Shown here: in pieces, positions 10,718 through 22,721 of the stretch
How the letters are laid out: each line of letters starts with the position of its first letter
How positions within the stretch are numbered: position 1 is the first letter of the stretch
NCBI GenBank assembly: GCA_029204225.1
Contig: MU831920.1
Span: 1-64,000 of the forward strand
Length of the DNA stretch: 64,000 nt
Origin: Diphasiastrum complanatum
Taxonomy: Eukaryota > Streptophyta > Lycopodiopsida > Lycopodiales > Lycopodiaceae
Direction: 5' to 3'
Program-made: the position numbers and the translations under genes
Notes under the pieces: model-generated
Databases searched by the model: none
The model's input: the letters and a program-made list of their open reading frames with translations, nothing else
What the model was told of the DNA's origin: nothing

Positions 10718-12090
10718 CTATTGTTCTCCCACAATGGTGATTGTTGTAGGTAGATCTTTGCAACACGTTATCAGCTCCTGTCTTTTTCGCATCTGTGACA
10801 TGGCAAATATTAGTGAATGTGCAATTGTAAATGATGACATTTTCTATTATTATGTTCTATTTTGAAATGGCAATAAACATAAAGTACTTACGAGTCTTCC
10901 ATTGATGATAAATCTGAAATATGTTGGTAGATTGGTTTGTAATAGCATGAGCTCTGTTCTGATAAAATCAAGCTTCCAGTGCTCTTCCACCTCAACCATA
11001 GTCAGATATTCCTCATTGTAGATAATGCTTATCTCCATTCGGTTTGTGTGACCATTTAGTTCAAAGTCTTGATCCAGTGGTAGCCATGTACCTTCAATTT
11101 TCTTGTATGTTTGGTAGCTAAATGTGAGACTGAGCATTTGCTTTTCGATATGATAACCAAAGATCATTGAGGACTTTTTAATCCTGCATTCTATGTCACT
11201 ATTTGTTTTACTATCCCAGCCTTGATCCATGAGATCTAACAAAGTCTCATCTGATAAATCCTTACAAACAAATAAAGTTGGTGTCCTACGAACACTAGCA
11301 CTCGAGAAAAAATCAACAAATGTATGCAATGAGATAAACCAACTTAGGTAAACAATTTTCGAGCATGTGCTTATCTTCATAACGTTTCTAATATCAATGA
11401 GTAGCTTGCATCTCAAGGATTCAAAAACAATGCTGTCAGGAGTAGGCCACTCATCACTTTGAAAACTAGACAATGGAATTGCTTCGAGCTTGCCAAAACC
11501 TCCATCTGTTTGTGGCGTATATAAAGATTCATAAAAATAGATACCACAATCTGCAAGTTCCTTTGGACTTCTTCCTCTGTATTGCAGCTTTCCAACATCA
11601 GAGTGAATCACATCTAATATTCTTGCAAGTGATTGTGCAGGTTCCCATTCACTTATGCATGATGGATATAAATCTGAAAGAAAAAAACAATGTTGAAGAA
11701 TTTAAATCATAATCTGAAGAGCATCAATAAAGGAAATCACCTATGATTGCTGTAGAGTGCATATGTTTTGATATACTTACAATTACATTTTTGATGATCA
11801 TAAGGATTGATATCATGTACTTTGATTTCTGAATGCATATATACATGTTGCACTAAGACTTCTGATATCGATTGACCTCCAGGGGTAGTTTTAAACTTCA
11901 AATTTTTTGCTTTCCAATAAGATTTGTAAGTCATTTTTGCTCTTTTCTTTTGTCGAAAATTGCCCTTTGATGATGGATGTAGCAATACCCATGAGTTCTT
12001 TGTATATTTTGTTGGCTTCCATTTATCAGCTTCATCTTTCTCGTTGTAAAAAATCATAGAATCGATTGTAGATTTGGGTCTCCTTGCCAT
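10718..12090 (-). CDS. R2, intact unknown protein (388 residues, three exons)
   Basis: Exons on the minus strand are 12090-11781, 11673-10892 and 10792-10718; together they give 389 codons with no internal stop. Donors are GTAAGT in both introns and acceptors TTTCAG and CACAG. The start ATG gives MARRPKSTIDS; the paralogue at 14346 begins MAPSRKP, which supports this start. The N-terminal part is basic with NSWVLLHPSSKG, SYWKAKNLKF and PGGQSISEVLVQHVYM. The middle has LARILDVIHSDVGKLQYRG and ADCGIYFYESLY. The C-terminal half is rich in aromatic beta-type segments. I recognise no family, and there are no signal peptide or membrane segments. It lies tail to tail with H3-Ulp1 copy C, so it probably belongs to the same unit. 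It is the only complete open gene of the array. Confidence 0.65.
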
Positions 12091-12591
12091 TGCTATTTTC
12101 AAAGCTTGGGTGCCAAAAATCTCTCTGATATGTTACTTAATTTTAATATCACATTTAATCTAATGTGAATGCCAACATAGTCACAATTACTGCGTATGCC
12201 ATATTTTATGTAACTGTACATACTATATTTCTATAACTGTAACTAGTATAGTTAGAAAATTTCATTATACTAACCAGCATAGTAAGTAAATTTAACTTGA
12301 GGTATTGACGTCGGGCAGATTAGCACGTGTCGGGTAGGAAGAAGAAACCAATGGGATATGTCCATGCTGCCTGGACACAAATTTCAAAGTTTTCTATATT
12401 GCATTTTTATTTTTTAGTTAATTTGAACTACGTTACGTAGATTTCAAATCTGTGCATTTTGATTGGGCCTGGTGACGGTCGAAACTAAAGAAAAAAAATA
12501 AAAGTATCTTTACAAAGGGTCTTTTTGATATTGAGAACTCCTCTAATGAAAGCAAGCTGCTCCTGCCTTAACAACCTTTCAAGTTGCATAG
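12091..12591. other. Intergenic, AT-rich, no gene seen
   Basis: This stretch lies upstream of R2 and presumably contains its promoter. One AGCACGTGTC palindrome sits near 12328. I see no coding signal or repeat of note. Confidence 0.4.
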
Positions 12592-12798
12592 GATGCAAAT
12601 ATTATTATATATGATAAAAAAGGAATAGAAGTCCTTCCCAATACAGAAGAAGGCGATATTATAGCACAGAGGCCTCTTGTCTTAAAAGTCATAGAAGTCC
12701 TTCTCGAAACAGAGGAAGGCGAGATTATAAAAGAGGGAACTGTTCCCTTATCAATTCCTAATACTAATACTGAAAATATAGAAAAATTTACTGAATAG
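12592..12798 (+). other. Short open frame with an internal duplication of about 39 bases
   Basis: After an in-frame TAG the plus strand is open for 68 residues to the TAG at 12796-12798. It contains two related acidic repeats, IEVLPNTEEGDII and IEVLLETEEGEII, separated by about 78 bases. There is no ATG near the front, so it would be an internal or terminal exon if real. It could be the remnant of another gene of the element; no homologue is seen elsewhere in the window. Confidence 0.3.
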
Positions 12799-12959
12799 AG
12801 ATCCATTTGTAAATAGAGATACATCCAAAAAAAAAAATACAATCATTTTACATGTAAACAACCCGTTTATGGGATTTTTATTGATATCAATATAGATTCT
12901 TACAATCAGGTTGTGTCCATAGTGTAATATTGAAATGCAATTTTCTATATTGATGAAAA

Positions 12960-14346
12960 GACATGATGATTGGCGTGGATTTGCTGATAGTGAATCTCAG
13001 TGTTCTTCCATAAGTTAGATTGTTTGACCAATATCTCTGCATTTGATTCGAGCTCATGTCTTTTATGTACCTGCATAAAACTAATACAAAGTGAGTTACA
13101 ACTAGTACAAAGATTGTATTAGAAAGTTTTGATTGAAACTATTCATAAAGAATCGAGTGTTTACAATTACTTACGAGTTTACCATTGAAAATGAAAGTAC
13201 ATCATCTTGTAGGAGCAATAGTTCCCGCCTAATTTAATTTAGACTCCAATCTTCTTTCACCTCAACACATGCCAAAACAACATCATTGTATAGAATTTCA
13301 ATATTTTTTTGTTTTGAATGTCCACTGGCTTCCACTTCTTGATCGAATGGCACCCATTTACCTTTATTTTTTTTCCATCTTTGATAATGGAAGCATAAGC
13401 TCAACATTTGTTTTTCAATTTGATAACTAAAGCACATGGAAGACATTTTAATTCTGCATTTTATTTCTCCATCTGATTTTTTGTCCCAGCCTTCATCCTT
13501 AAGTTCAGATAATAAACTATCTGATATATTTTTGCATACAAACATCGTTGGGGTTTTGTGTACATTGATACTTGAAAAGAAATCCACAAATATATTCAAG
13601 GAAACAAGCCAACTGAATCTGACTGTTTTTTATCCCGTGCTTATCTTTAATGAATTTTTTACATCATTATATATCTTGCAACCAAACGATTCTAAAACTG
13701 CAACATCTGATGCAATTTATTCATCACTTTCAAAACTAGGTATTGGAATTGGGACTATTTGTCCAAAATCTCCTTTTGTATCAGGAATGTACATTGATTC
13801 ATAAAAAAAAATTCCACTATCAGCTAGATCTTTTTGCAGTTCTACCTCGATATTGCAGCTGTCCAATATCAGTGTGAATAACATCTAATACACCTGCTAG
13901 AGATCCAATGGGCTCCCATTCATTTATGTTGGATGGATATAAATCTGCAAGAAGATAATGACCAGATTGGCAAGTTTACTATTAGATATTTATGAATGAC
14001 AAAAATCTAAGTATCAAAAATATCAATACTCACAGTTTTTTTTGTGATCCTGACGGTTGAATCCTTGCACATTTATCTCTGCAAACATATATACATGTTG
14101 GCCTAGAATTTCAAAAATAGATTTTCCTCCTGATGATGTTCTAAAATCCAAAATTTTGGCCTTCTAATAAGATTGAAATGATAGTTTTGACCTTTTGCTT
14201 TTTCGAAATGCTCCTCTTGATGAAGGATGTATCAAAACTCAAGAGTTTTTTGAATATTTTCTTGACACCCATAATCTATCATCATCTTTCTCGTTGAATA
14301 GAAGCATAGAGTCGATTGAGGAGCACGGCTTCCTTGATGGCGCCAT
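12960..14346 (-). pseudogene. R2 paralogue (broken second copy)
   Basis: The exon layout equals that of R2 at 10718-12090: exon 1 14346-14034 (donor GTGAGT), exon 2 13944-13175 (acceptor TGCAG, donor GTAAGT) and exon 3 from 13070 (acceptor ATGCAG). Matching blocks include SIDSML, NEKDDD, VLIHPSSRG, FVDFFSS, TPTMFVCKN, LSELKDEGWD, IEKQMLSLCF and EDWSL. Two stops in exon 1 replace Trp codons of the intact paralogue (TGA in NS-VL, TAG in SY-KAK). A TAA follows WSLN in exon 2, with a frameshift near its end. Intact splice sites with scattered stops indicate decay of a DNA-level copy, not a retrocopy. Confidence 0.6.
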
Positions 14347-14459
14347 TCGTAATGTGCATGCAAAAATTTAAAACACTGAACTATGAATATGAAAATATGC
14401 ATAGACAAAAAGCCATGAATCTGAAAATATGCGTTAGCATAAATTTGAAACACTGATCT

Positions 14460-15600
14460 ATTGAGGAGAGCTTCTTCAAGTTATTCTTAATAGTTTGTTG
14501 GATGCTCATGCTAACATTGTACAAAGTCTTGCCATTCAAAGAACTCTGCCAAGTTTGATTGATCTTCAAGAGATCTTGATCAATGAAGAATATGGGCTTC
14601 AAGAGGTGGATCTTCATCAACATCTCAAGTTGGAGAGGAGGCTATGTTCATCAAGGACAAATTCAAGGGCAAAAACAAAAGTGAGTGGTCTAAAGGAAAA
14701 GACCAAGAGGAGGCTTCTTCAAATGGCAAAAAGAAAGATAGATCAAAGTTCAAGTGCTTCTATTGTGGCATCAAAGGACACTTTGCAAGTGAGTGCTACA
14801 ACAAGAAGAGAGATCAAGGAGACAAGCAAGGTAATCTTTGTCAAGATGAAGATGGTTTGGATGTTCAAAATTCAAATGATGATGCTTTTATGATGTCTTC
14901 ATGTATGCTTGCTAATGATGGAGATCTAGATCCATGGTGGATTGAGAGTGGAGCAAGTTTACACATGACTTTTCATAAAGAGTACTTCACTTCTTTGTTG
15001 GCATATGAAGATGACAAGAAGGTGATCTACACAGCCAATGATGGTGAGTGTGCAATGAAAGGGATTGGTACAATTCCTACTCTCTCTACTAATAGGAATG
15101 TTCATTTGAAGGATTTTTTTTTCATACCTTCCATTACCAAGAATTAGTCAAGGGTGTTGCTCAACTGGTTATCTTGACATCCAAAGTTTCTTTGGTCTCA
15201 AGTTCGAGCCTCCCCTTGGAGAGCAAGAAGCATTACCAAGAATTAACTTAGTGTGAGTTAATGGCTAAGTAAAGGTTTCAAAGTTGAGTTTGATGGAGAT
15301 GCTTGCATGATCAAAAGGAAGGATATCTTGATTGCAAAAGGTAAAAGGCAAGGGAAATTGTTCAAACTAGATGCTTGTGTTATTGCTAACCAAGTTGGAT
15401 TTTGGAAGACCAATCACAACTTGCTTCCTAGCCATTACCTCCAATGACTTGAAATTGAGGTGCCCCATCCTTTTATGCCAAACCTCAATCATGTTTGTGA
15501 GTCTTGTGCTTTGTCAAAGTCACCTAGACTACCTTATGCTAGATCTACATGTAGATCTACAAAGCCTTTTCAAGTTGTACATTCGGATATTCATGGAATT
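14460..15600 (+). pseudogene. Copia-1 gag, zinc knuckle, protease and pre-integrase region
   Basis: The 5' part of a Ty1/copia element starts abruptly inside gag near 14460, with no LTR visible. Gag residues (SLLDAHANIVQSLAIQ, LPSLIDLQEIL) lead, after a frameshift near 14630, to the knuckle CFYCGIKGHFASEC. The aspartic protease motif WWIESGASLHMT follows, with Glu for the usual catalytic Asp. A stop and shifts lie between 15147 and 15300. The pre-integrase CESCALSKSPRLPYA and HSDIHG end at 15600, where Gypsy-1 is inserted. The frame resumes at 22722. Confidence 0.75.
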
Positions 15601-16086
15601 TGTTACATTCACGTCCTGTATAAGGGAATTAGAATAATTCCTGACATGGATAGCCGATCACTCCAGGTGTATATGGTTATTTGTTATGCCTCGTCATTCC
15701 AGGCTTGGCCTGTAAAGTAATTAATAATCATATAAGGGCCCAGACCTATAATTGGACATAGGAACACTTGCATGGTGTCTGATTGCTATAATGCATGAAT
15801 AGGAGGTTAATTGCTAATATAGGCTGCATGGGGATCCTAAGGAGAATATTCTCTCTTTGCAGAGAGAATACTTACCATGGAAACTCGCCCATCTCCCTTT
15901 TGGAAATTCAGTTTCTTGAGCCAGGATTCCTCTCTTCACTTGCATTCATTCACCATGGCTTGGGGGCTAGATCCAGGAGGAAACTCCAAGAGGGATCTAG
16001 GATTGGATGGGTGATTTTGCTCCACAAGTGCCCTTTTGGTTGTTTTGCAACAGGATCTAGTCGATCTTCATAAGACGATTCTTACA
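15601..16086 (+). repeat. Gypsy-1 left LTR
   Basis: This 486-base LTR begins TGTTACATTC and ends CTTACA directly before the primer-binding site. It matches 22265-22716 over its length, apart from indels near its middle. Confidence 0.8.
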
Positions 16087-16173
16087 ATGGTGTCAGAGCT
16101 ATGGATTTGCATCAATCAGAAGGTGGAGCTACTTCTTGTATTTTCTCAGTTTTTGTGAATTTCTCCTTGCATG

Positions 16174-16435
16174 TGTCAAGAATTAGATATGCAACATCAA
16201 GCATTCACCATAAGCAATCACCACAAGAAGGCGGAAGAAGAACATGTATTGTCATCCTATCACACTAAATCATACAGAATGTAAAATGTACAAATAAACC
16301 CTGAACCCTGATAGAGAGAGAAAACCTACGAGTAGACTAATAGACTAGCCTACGGCTATTGACAGCTGGTCACAGTTGTCAACATTAATGTGCATCGTAA
16401 ACAGTAACAATGAAGTTTATCATTGATTTCTAACA
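16174..16435 (-). repeat. Copia-2 3' LTR
   Basis: Read on the minus strand it begins TGTTAGAAATC right after the purine tract GAGGGAGAG at the end of the Copia-2 pol frame. It appears to end CTTGACA at 16174. No second LTR is found because the other end of Copia-2 is truncated near 18900, so the inner edge rests on the terminal CA alone. Confidence 0.5.
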
Positions 16436-18900
16436 CTCTCCCTCAATGATAAAATTACATTTTTCTATCCCTAATAGAGTATGAAACCTCTCAAATTTAT
16501 ATCTACCTAATGACTTAGTAAAAATATCTGTCTTTTGATCTTCAGATTCACAAAAAACAAGATCAATGGCTCCATCAAGAATTTTCTCTCGAACGAAATG
16601 GTAGTGTATTTCGATGTGCTTGGTTCGAACATGTAAAACTAGATTTTTGGCAAGGTGAATGCAACTTTGATTATCGCAAGACATAGTAGTCACATCCACC
16701 TGTGGTTGACCTAAATCCACAAGCAATCTTCGTAACCATACCACTTCTTGTGTAGCATTGATGAGTGCTCGATATTCAGCTTCCGTCGATGATAAGACTA
16801 CTGTAGGTTGCTTTTTGCTGCTCCATGAAATTGCAGCTGTACCATAACTGAATGTATGACCACCTGTAGATCTTCTGTCATCAATATTACCTGCCCAATC
16901 GGCATCTGTATAACCTACCAACATTGGCGTTTCAAGATGATCATACTTCAAATCAAAATTCAATGTCCCTCGAATGTATCTGAGAATACGTTTAGCAGAC
17001 TTCCAGTGTGCTTGACTAGGATCTTGCATAAATTGACTAACAACACCAATAGCATAAGAAATATCAGGTCGTGTGTGTGTCAAATAAATCACACTACCCA
17101 CCAGTTGTCTATACAAATAAGCATCCACTTTCTCAGATTCATCATATGTAGTAAGCTTCATGTTGACATCCATAGGTGTACTCAAAGGCTTACAATCTTG
17201 CATATTGAACTTATAAAGCAAATCTCGTGCATATTTGCTTTGTGTAAGAAAGACCATGTTTTCTTTTTTCCATACTTCAATGCCAAGACAATAGTGCATC
17301 AATCCTAGATCACTCATGTCAAAAGCTTTGGAAAGATCTAATTTTATTTCATCAATTAAGCTCTCATTACTTCCTGTAATAATCAAATCCTCCACGTACA
17401 ACACAATGAACACTATATTTGAATCTTGCCTTAGAATGTAAAGATTAGGATCAGCATCACTCTTTATCATTCCCCTTTGCTTGAAGTGTTCATCAATGCA
17501 AGAGTACCACGCCTGTGGTGCTTGCTTCAATCCATAAATGGCTTTGTTGAGCTTACAAACGAGATGCTCTCTCCCTGGCTTAACAAATCCTTGAGGTTGT
17601 ACTAAGTACACCTCTTCATCCAGCACTCCATTAAGAAAAGTAGATTTAATGTCCATTTGCTGGATCTTCCAACCATAGAAAGCAGAAATAGCAATGATAG
17701 AATGTATAGTTACCATCTTAGCTACGGGTGCGAAGGTTTTTTCAAAATCAATACCTTCCTGCTGCTCAAATCCTCTCGCAACCAACCGTGCTTTATACTT
17801 GTTGAGTTGCCCATCAGTTCCATATTTGATCTTGTATATCCATTTGCAAGTGATAGGCGGCTTACCATCAGGTAGCTCAACCAAGTTTCACATACTATTT
17901 TTCGATATAGCTTCCATTTCTGTTTCCATAGCTTCATGCCACTCCTTGTGCTCCTTTGCTTTATCAAAAGTTTTTGGTTCCCGAGCCTTGAACACAGAAC
18001 CCATTAGGGCTAGATTCATCTCTAATCTTGCAGGAGGTTTTCGATTTCTACTTGATCTTCTAAGCTCTCCCTGCTCACTTGATTCGGGAGTATCACCCTT
18101 ATTAGCATCACTTGTTACTGATAAGTACCACTTAGGCACTCTCCTAGGAATCTCATTATTGACCCTGTCTTTTTCCATTGGCTCTTCCATATCGACACCA
18201 ACTTCTTTCTTCACTTGCATTTTAGCTTTATCATCAAAGGGATAAATTTTCAATTTTATTTGGTCATTTTGACCCATCTCATCAAAAGTAGCATCTCTGA
18301 AAATCACGATCTTTTGTGCATCTGTGTCATACATCCTGTATGCCTTGGCTCTTTCATCATATCCAAGGAAAATACACTTAACAGCCTTTGCATCCAGCTT
18401 CTTTCGTTTTTCATCAGGTACATGAGCGTAAGCATCACAACCAAATATTCGTAAATGAGAAACATTAGGTTTCTTTCCAGTAAAAGCTTCGTAAGGTGTC
18501 TTACCCTCCACGGACTTCGTAGGACACCGATTCAAGATATGAGTAGCTGTGTTGCATGCTTCTGCCCAAAAAGTATTTGGCAAATCCTTGCTCTTAAGCA
18601 TTGCCCTAGCCATCTCCACAATGGATTTGTTTTTTTGTTCTACAACTCCGTTTTGTTGTGGTGAATAAGGTGTAGTGGTTTGTCTCTTGATCCCTTGATC
18701 CTTGCAGAAATTTATAAACTCTATTGAGAAATACTCACCGCCACCATCTGATCTAAGGGTCTTAAAATAACAACCTGTTTGTTTTTCAACTAGAGCCTTG
18801 AACTCTCTAAACTTGGCAAAAGCATCAGATTTTTTGCTTATGAAATAAATCCAGATATGTCTACTATAGTCATCAATGAATGAGCAAAAAACAAGGGCTT
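16430..18900 (-). pseudogene. Copia-2 pol: integrase core, reverse transcriptase, RNase H
   Basis: The minus-strand frame starts inside the integrase near 18900 (FIDDYSRHIWIY, then YSPQQNGVVEQKN and the GAG/INT tail FGCDAYAHVPDEKR). It continues through KWIYKIKYG, the reverse transcriptase (QMDIKSTFLNG, QAPQAWY, LYVEDLIITG) and RNase H (SSTEAEYRALI, RTKHIEIHYHF). A single TGA near 17888, most simply from a Trp codon, separates integrase from reverse transcriptase. The polymerase box reads YVED, not YVDD. Gag, protease and the 5' LTR are missing: sequence unrelated to copia begins at about 18900. The element lies antisense inside Gypsy-1. Confidence 0.8.
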
Positions 18901-21900
18901 TTGATGATTTTTGGACAAGTTTTGTGGTAGATCTTAATTCTCAGCCAATAGTTGGTAAGAACGTTTTTAGAGATGTAATGAAGCTATCCTAAGGCTTTCA
19001 TAAAGTTTTGTTAGGATTGGACACCATTAGGGGGCTCAAAACACCAAAAATTAGTATATTTTTTTATGATTATTTGAGCCACCATGCATCCAATTCAGAT
19101 AGATGTGCATTAGACACCAACATATTGAAGTTTTGCTTGTTGAAGGAGGTCAAAAATGCATTTTTTGCATGATCTGAACTTATGATTGCTTTTTGGACCT
19201 ATTAGAAGCTTCTATGCCTCTCTAATTAACCTTAGTAGAGTGCTTTTAACCTCTGATCCAAGGCTTATTGGGCTGGAGTGCAATTTTTAATAATACCACC
19301 TTCCCAAAGTGCGCCCTCCTACCTGATTTTTGGACATTTACTGCTCACACGTGTTAAGCCTAGGTGGTAGGGTGATGTGTCAAGTCCTTGTAGACCCACT
19401 CTCCCTCTGTACTGTGCTTTACAACGACCAATTTGGTGTCTTGTAGAGAAAGTTATGGTCGTCTGAAGTTTGGCAAATTTTTAAACTAAAATTTGCAAAA
19501 TTTTGGAAATGTTTTGATGCATGCATGCTTGTAATTTAGTATAGTGCTTGTCTATTGATGGAAATGTATGGATAGACCTGTATGCCTGCTTCGATGCATG
19601 TTGCATGCGTAATCAGTGATTTGATCAGTATATTTCTTGCATGTAGCTATTTTTGGTAATTCTAGATCAAAAAGCATATTTCCTAGTAACTAGGCTATTT
19701 ACAAAAAAAAATTGTTTTGTTGAAAAAGTCAGTGCAGTCAAGCTTGTTGCATGCAAAATGTTTTGAAATGATTTCAATATGTGACAGTGCCTGTGAATTT
19801 GATAGATCAATCTTCTTAATCGATTTTCACAGTTGGTCCATTTCGAACGAATTTCGAAAATCCCAGGGCTAATTTCCCAATTTCTTGGCAATTTATGTAA
19901 AAATTGATTTTTTTGTTGAGATCACTGCATGTCATGTTGGTTGCATGCTGGACGCTTCTGAATCCTTCCAATATGTAATGGTAACTGTCTTAACTCTATG
20001 TCCAAAGATGTCTGTATAAGTTAGCCTAATCTTGGTTTGTACGCTAAGATCTGTTGTAGGCTGATTGATTGAGGGAATTTTGTTAATAAGAATTAGTGGG
20101 TTGAAAAACTTGTGATGTGGAGTTATTCACTTCAAAGATTTCCCAGATATGTTATTTACTCATGAGAAATAGAGTTCTTCTATAGTTGAGTTGTAAGATT
20201 CTCAGTGAGTTATGTGAGTAACTAACATATGCATATATGGATATCTATCAGTTTATAGCCTATGTTTATGTATAGGAACATAGTTGGATATGTTGTTTAT
20301 GTACATTTACTATGTGTTTCCTATGTATTGAGTTTATATCGCATACTTAAACTAGTCAGTGTGCATAGACATATGACAAGTAATGTGAGGAATAGGTACT
20401 TGTAGGTTAATGTCTCTTTCTATGGAAAGGATAATTCATTAACTTATTCATGATTTAGAAGAAGATCTAAATGTGGTGTTATACATGTATAATTGAGATC
20501 TGCACCTAGACATTTAAGATTTCTGAATCATTTACAATTGACTTATGTAATTGGAGTACTCCTTATTAGAAGTTAATTGGATAAATAAGAAGTGTGAAGA
20601 AAATTCATCGGGAACCGTTTATCTTGTCCTATATTGCTTATAAGACATGTAATTAGTGAGTCATCTGGATTCATTCTTGAGAATTGTGTGCATAGAATAT
20701 AGAAGATTCTTGATATAGAATATTTCTTGAAAGAGAAATATCTTAAGTTATTAACTATATTCCAGTGAGTTCATATTGGATGACATAGTCTAACTAATGT
20801 CAAGGATAAGCACTAAATTCAGTTGGAATTCAGCAGAACTTTGTATTATCTAGATGTTGTTCTAGGTGATTGTATAAAGCTTATATCGTTAAAGACAAAG
20901 GTTATACTGGTCTTTAATCACTAGGTTGATTGTAGAATTTGGAACTCATAATCTGGTTAAGAATCAGGTTGGACGAATATTCTTGGAATCCAGTATTTTT
21001 TTCTTATGAAAAATATTTCAGAATGTTTCTTATATTTCCTAAGTGGTATGTTGTACATATACTCCAGTATCTCTAAATGATTTAAGTATGGTTTTGGAAT
21101 CCCATAAATTATGATTGACGAATCATAAGATTCTAAATGTTTATGATTGACAAATCATAAATTGATACTTAAAGGTCATTAGATGATTATATAGAAATAT
21201 GATGATTCTTAAGATGGTGAGTAATTCTTGGTCAATTGGTTGAGTTAAAAATTTAGATCTGTTATTTGAACTCTAAATTTGTATACCTATTTGAGATTGT
21301 GTGGATCTCACTTTATTAAGTAATTGTTTACTTATGAGGAATTTACTTATCTTTACAGATTGTAGTCAAGGAATGCTTGTGTACTGGTTTTCAGTCTAAA
21401 ATCTTCAACTAAATAGGAGCAGTTAAGTCTATCAAGATTTTCTGGTTGCTATTTTCTGGCATATGATGCTAGGGATAGAGCACTTAACTCAAGAGAGTAT
21501 CTGGGGTACTCAGGACTGAGTTAAAATCATTTTTATCTTGATGGATCTCCTAGAGATTTGGTTGGATGAGTTTTGTACCTTCGTTTTTGAGAAAATTGTA
21601 AGTGTATTTGTACCAAGAAGCATTTATGACAGGTCTACAAGTAGTTATGAATAGTCTTGGACTACAATTTTTTTGAATCTTTAACTTTTGATATCTAATG
21701 TAAGGTGAGAGCTCACCCAGTGGTTCATGTCAATCGAGGATACATGAAAGTAATGTTATTAGATTGGAGAGAATCAAACCCAATAGGAAAATTTCTCTCT
21801 TAGTATACTTCTAAAGGTCAATCTAGGTATTTCAGTGTAAAGATAGATAATCTGAGAATTACTCCATCTCTAAGTACTTATTTGATATTGAAGTCAGACT

Positions 21901-22020
21901 AAAGATTGATTTTCAAGGTAAAAGTGAAAGTTAAATGATTGATTTGTTAGTTTTTTAACTTAATCTTTAGGTTTGGTCAGCTGATATCCAGTGTATTATG
22001 TAAACTTAGTTTATATGATG
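18900..22020. other. Degenerate Gypsy-1 interior, no intact gene
   Basis: About 3.1 kb of AT-rich sequence without sustained frames. Weak traces of gypsy pol occur near 21690-21790 (VRAHPVVHVNRGYM, typical of the region after integrase). The rest cannot be assigned from sequence alone. Confidence 0.4.
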
Positions 22021-22224
22021 ATGACAGTTAGATGTATTGAAGATTTTGCTCATTTGGAGGATTTATCGCTCAATGTACATTTGGACCCTAATCGAGTACT
22101 CAGGATCAAAGATAAACAATTGAGAAATCGATGTATCTCTGTGTGCTTGCTTAGATTGATTGGTCAAATTGAGGATAATGATTCATGGAAAGAGTTAAAA
22201 GCATACAAATTTGGTCTTCCCTAG
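22020..22224 (+). pseudogene. Chromodomain-like C-terminal remnant of Gypsy-1
   Basis: The frame reads HLDPNRVLRIKDKQLRNRCIS and ends ELKAYKFGLP. This spacing resembles the end of plant gypsy polyproteins, where PxRILDRxxKxLRNK precedes a chromodomain-like tail and the polypurine tract. Only about 70 codons are open. Confidence 0.45.
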
Positions 22225-22264
22225 TTACTTGTTTGAGGATAGAACTAGTTTAAGGGGCGAAGAA

Positions 22265-22716
22265 TGTTACATCCATGTCCTGTATAAGGGAATCGGAATA
22301 ATTCCTGACATGGAATGCCAGTCACTCCAGGTGTATATGGTTATTGGTTCTGCCTCGTCATTCCGGGCTTGGCCTGTAAAGTGATTTATAATCATATGAG
22401 GGCCCAAACCTATAATTGAACATTCAAGGAGCACTTGCATGGTGTCTGACTGCTATAATGCATAAATAGGAGGTTAATTGCTAATATAGGCTACATATAT
22501 TTATCATGGAAACTCACCCATCTCCCTATTGGAAATTTAGTTTCTTGAGCCAGGATTCCTCTTTTCTCTTGCATTCATTCACCATGGCTTGGGGGCTAGA
22601 TCCAGGAGAAAACTCCAAGAGGGATCTAGGATTGGATGGGTGGTTTTGCTCCATAGGTGTCCTTTTGGTTGTTTTGCAACAAGATCTAGTCAGATCTTCA
22701 TAAGGCTATTCTTACA
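22265..22716 (+). repeat. Gypsy-1 right LTR
   Basis: This 452-base LTR begins TGTTACATCC after the purine tract and ends TTCTTACA before the target duplication taatt. It lacks some bases present in the left LTR. Confidence 0.8.
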
Positions 22717-22721
22717 TAATT

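Larger units (their letters stand above)
15601..22716 (+). mobile_element. Gypsy-1: decayed Ty3/gypsy element inserted in Copia-1
   Basis: LTRs at 15601-16086 and 22265-22716 both start TGTTACAT and end TTCTTACA, and are similar but carry indels. The flanking 5-base duplication is gaatt (15596-15600) and taatt (22717-22721), with one mismatch. A primer-binding site TGGTGTCAGAGC follows the left LTR at 16088, and a purine tract AAGGGGCGAAGAA precedes the right LTR. The interior is badly decayed and holds Copia-2. Remnants near the 3' end include HPVVHVNRGYMK near 21715 and a chromodomain-like tail near 22050-22224. Confidence 0.8.

Noticed and set aside
1-14346. Endogenous giant virus or Polinton/Maverick
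   Set aside because: A histone and a cysteine protease would fit, but the genes have plant-type spliceosomal introns at conserved places. No capsid, packaging ATPase or B-family polymerase is visible.
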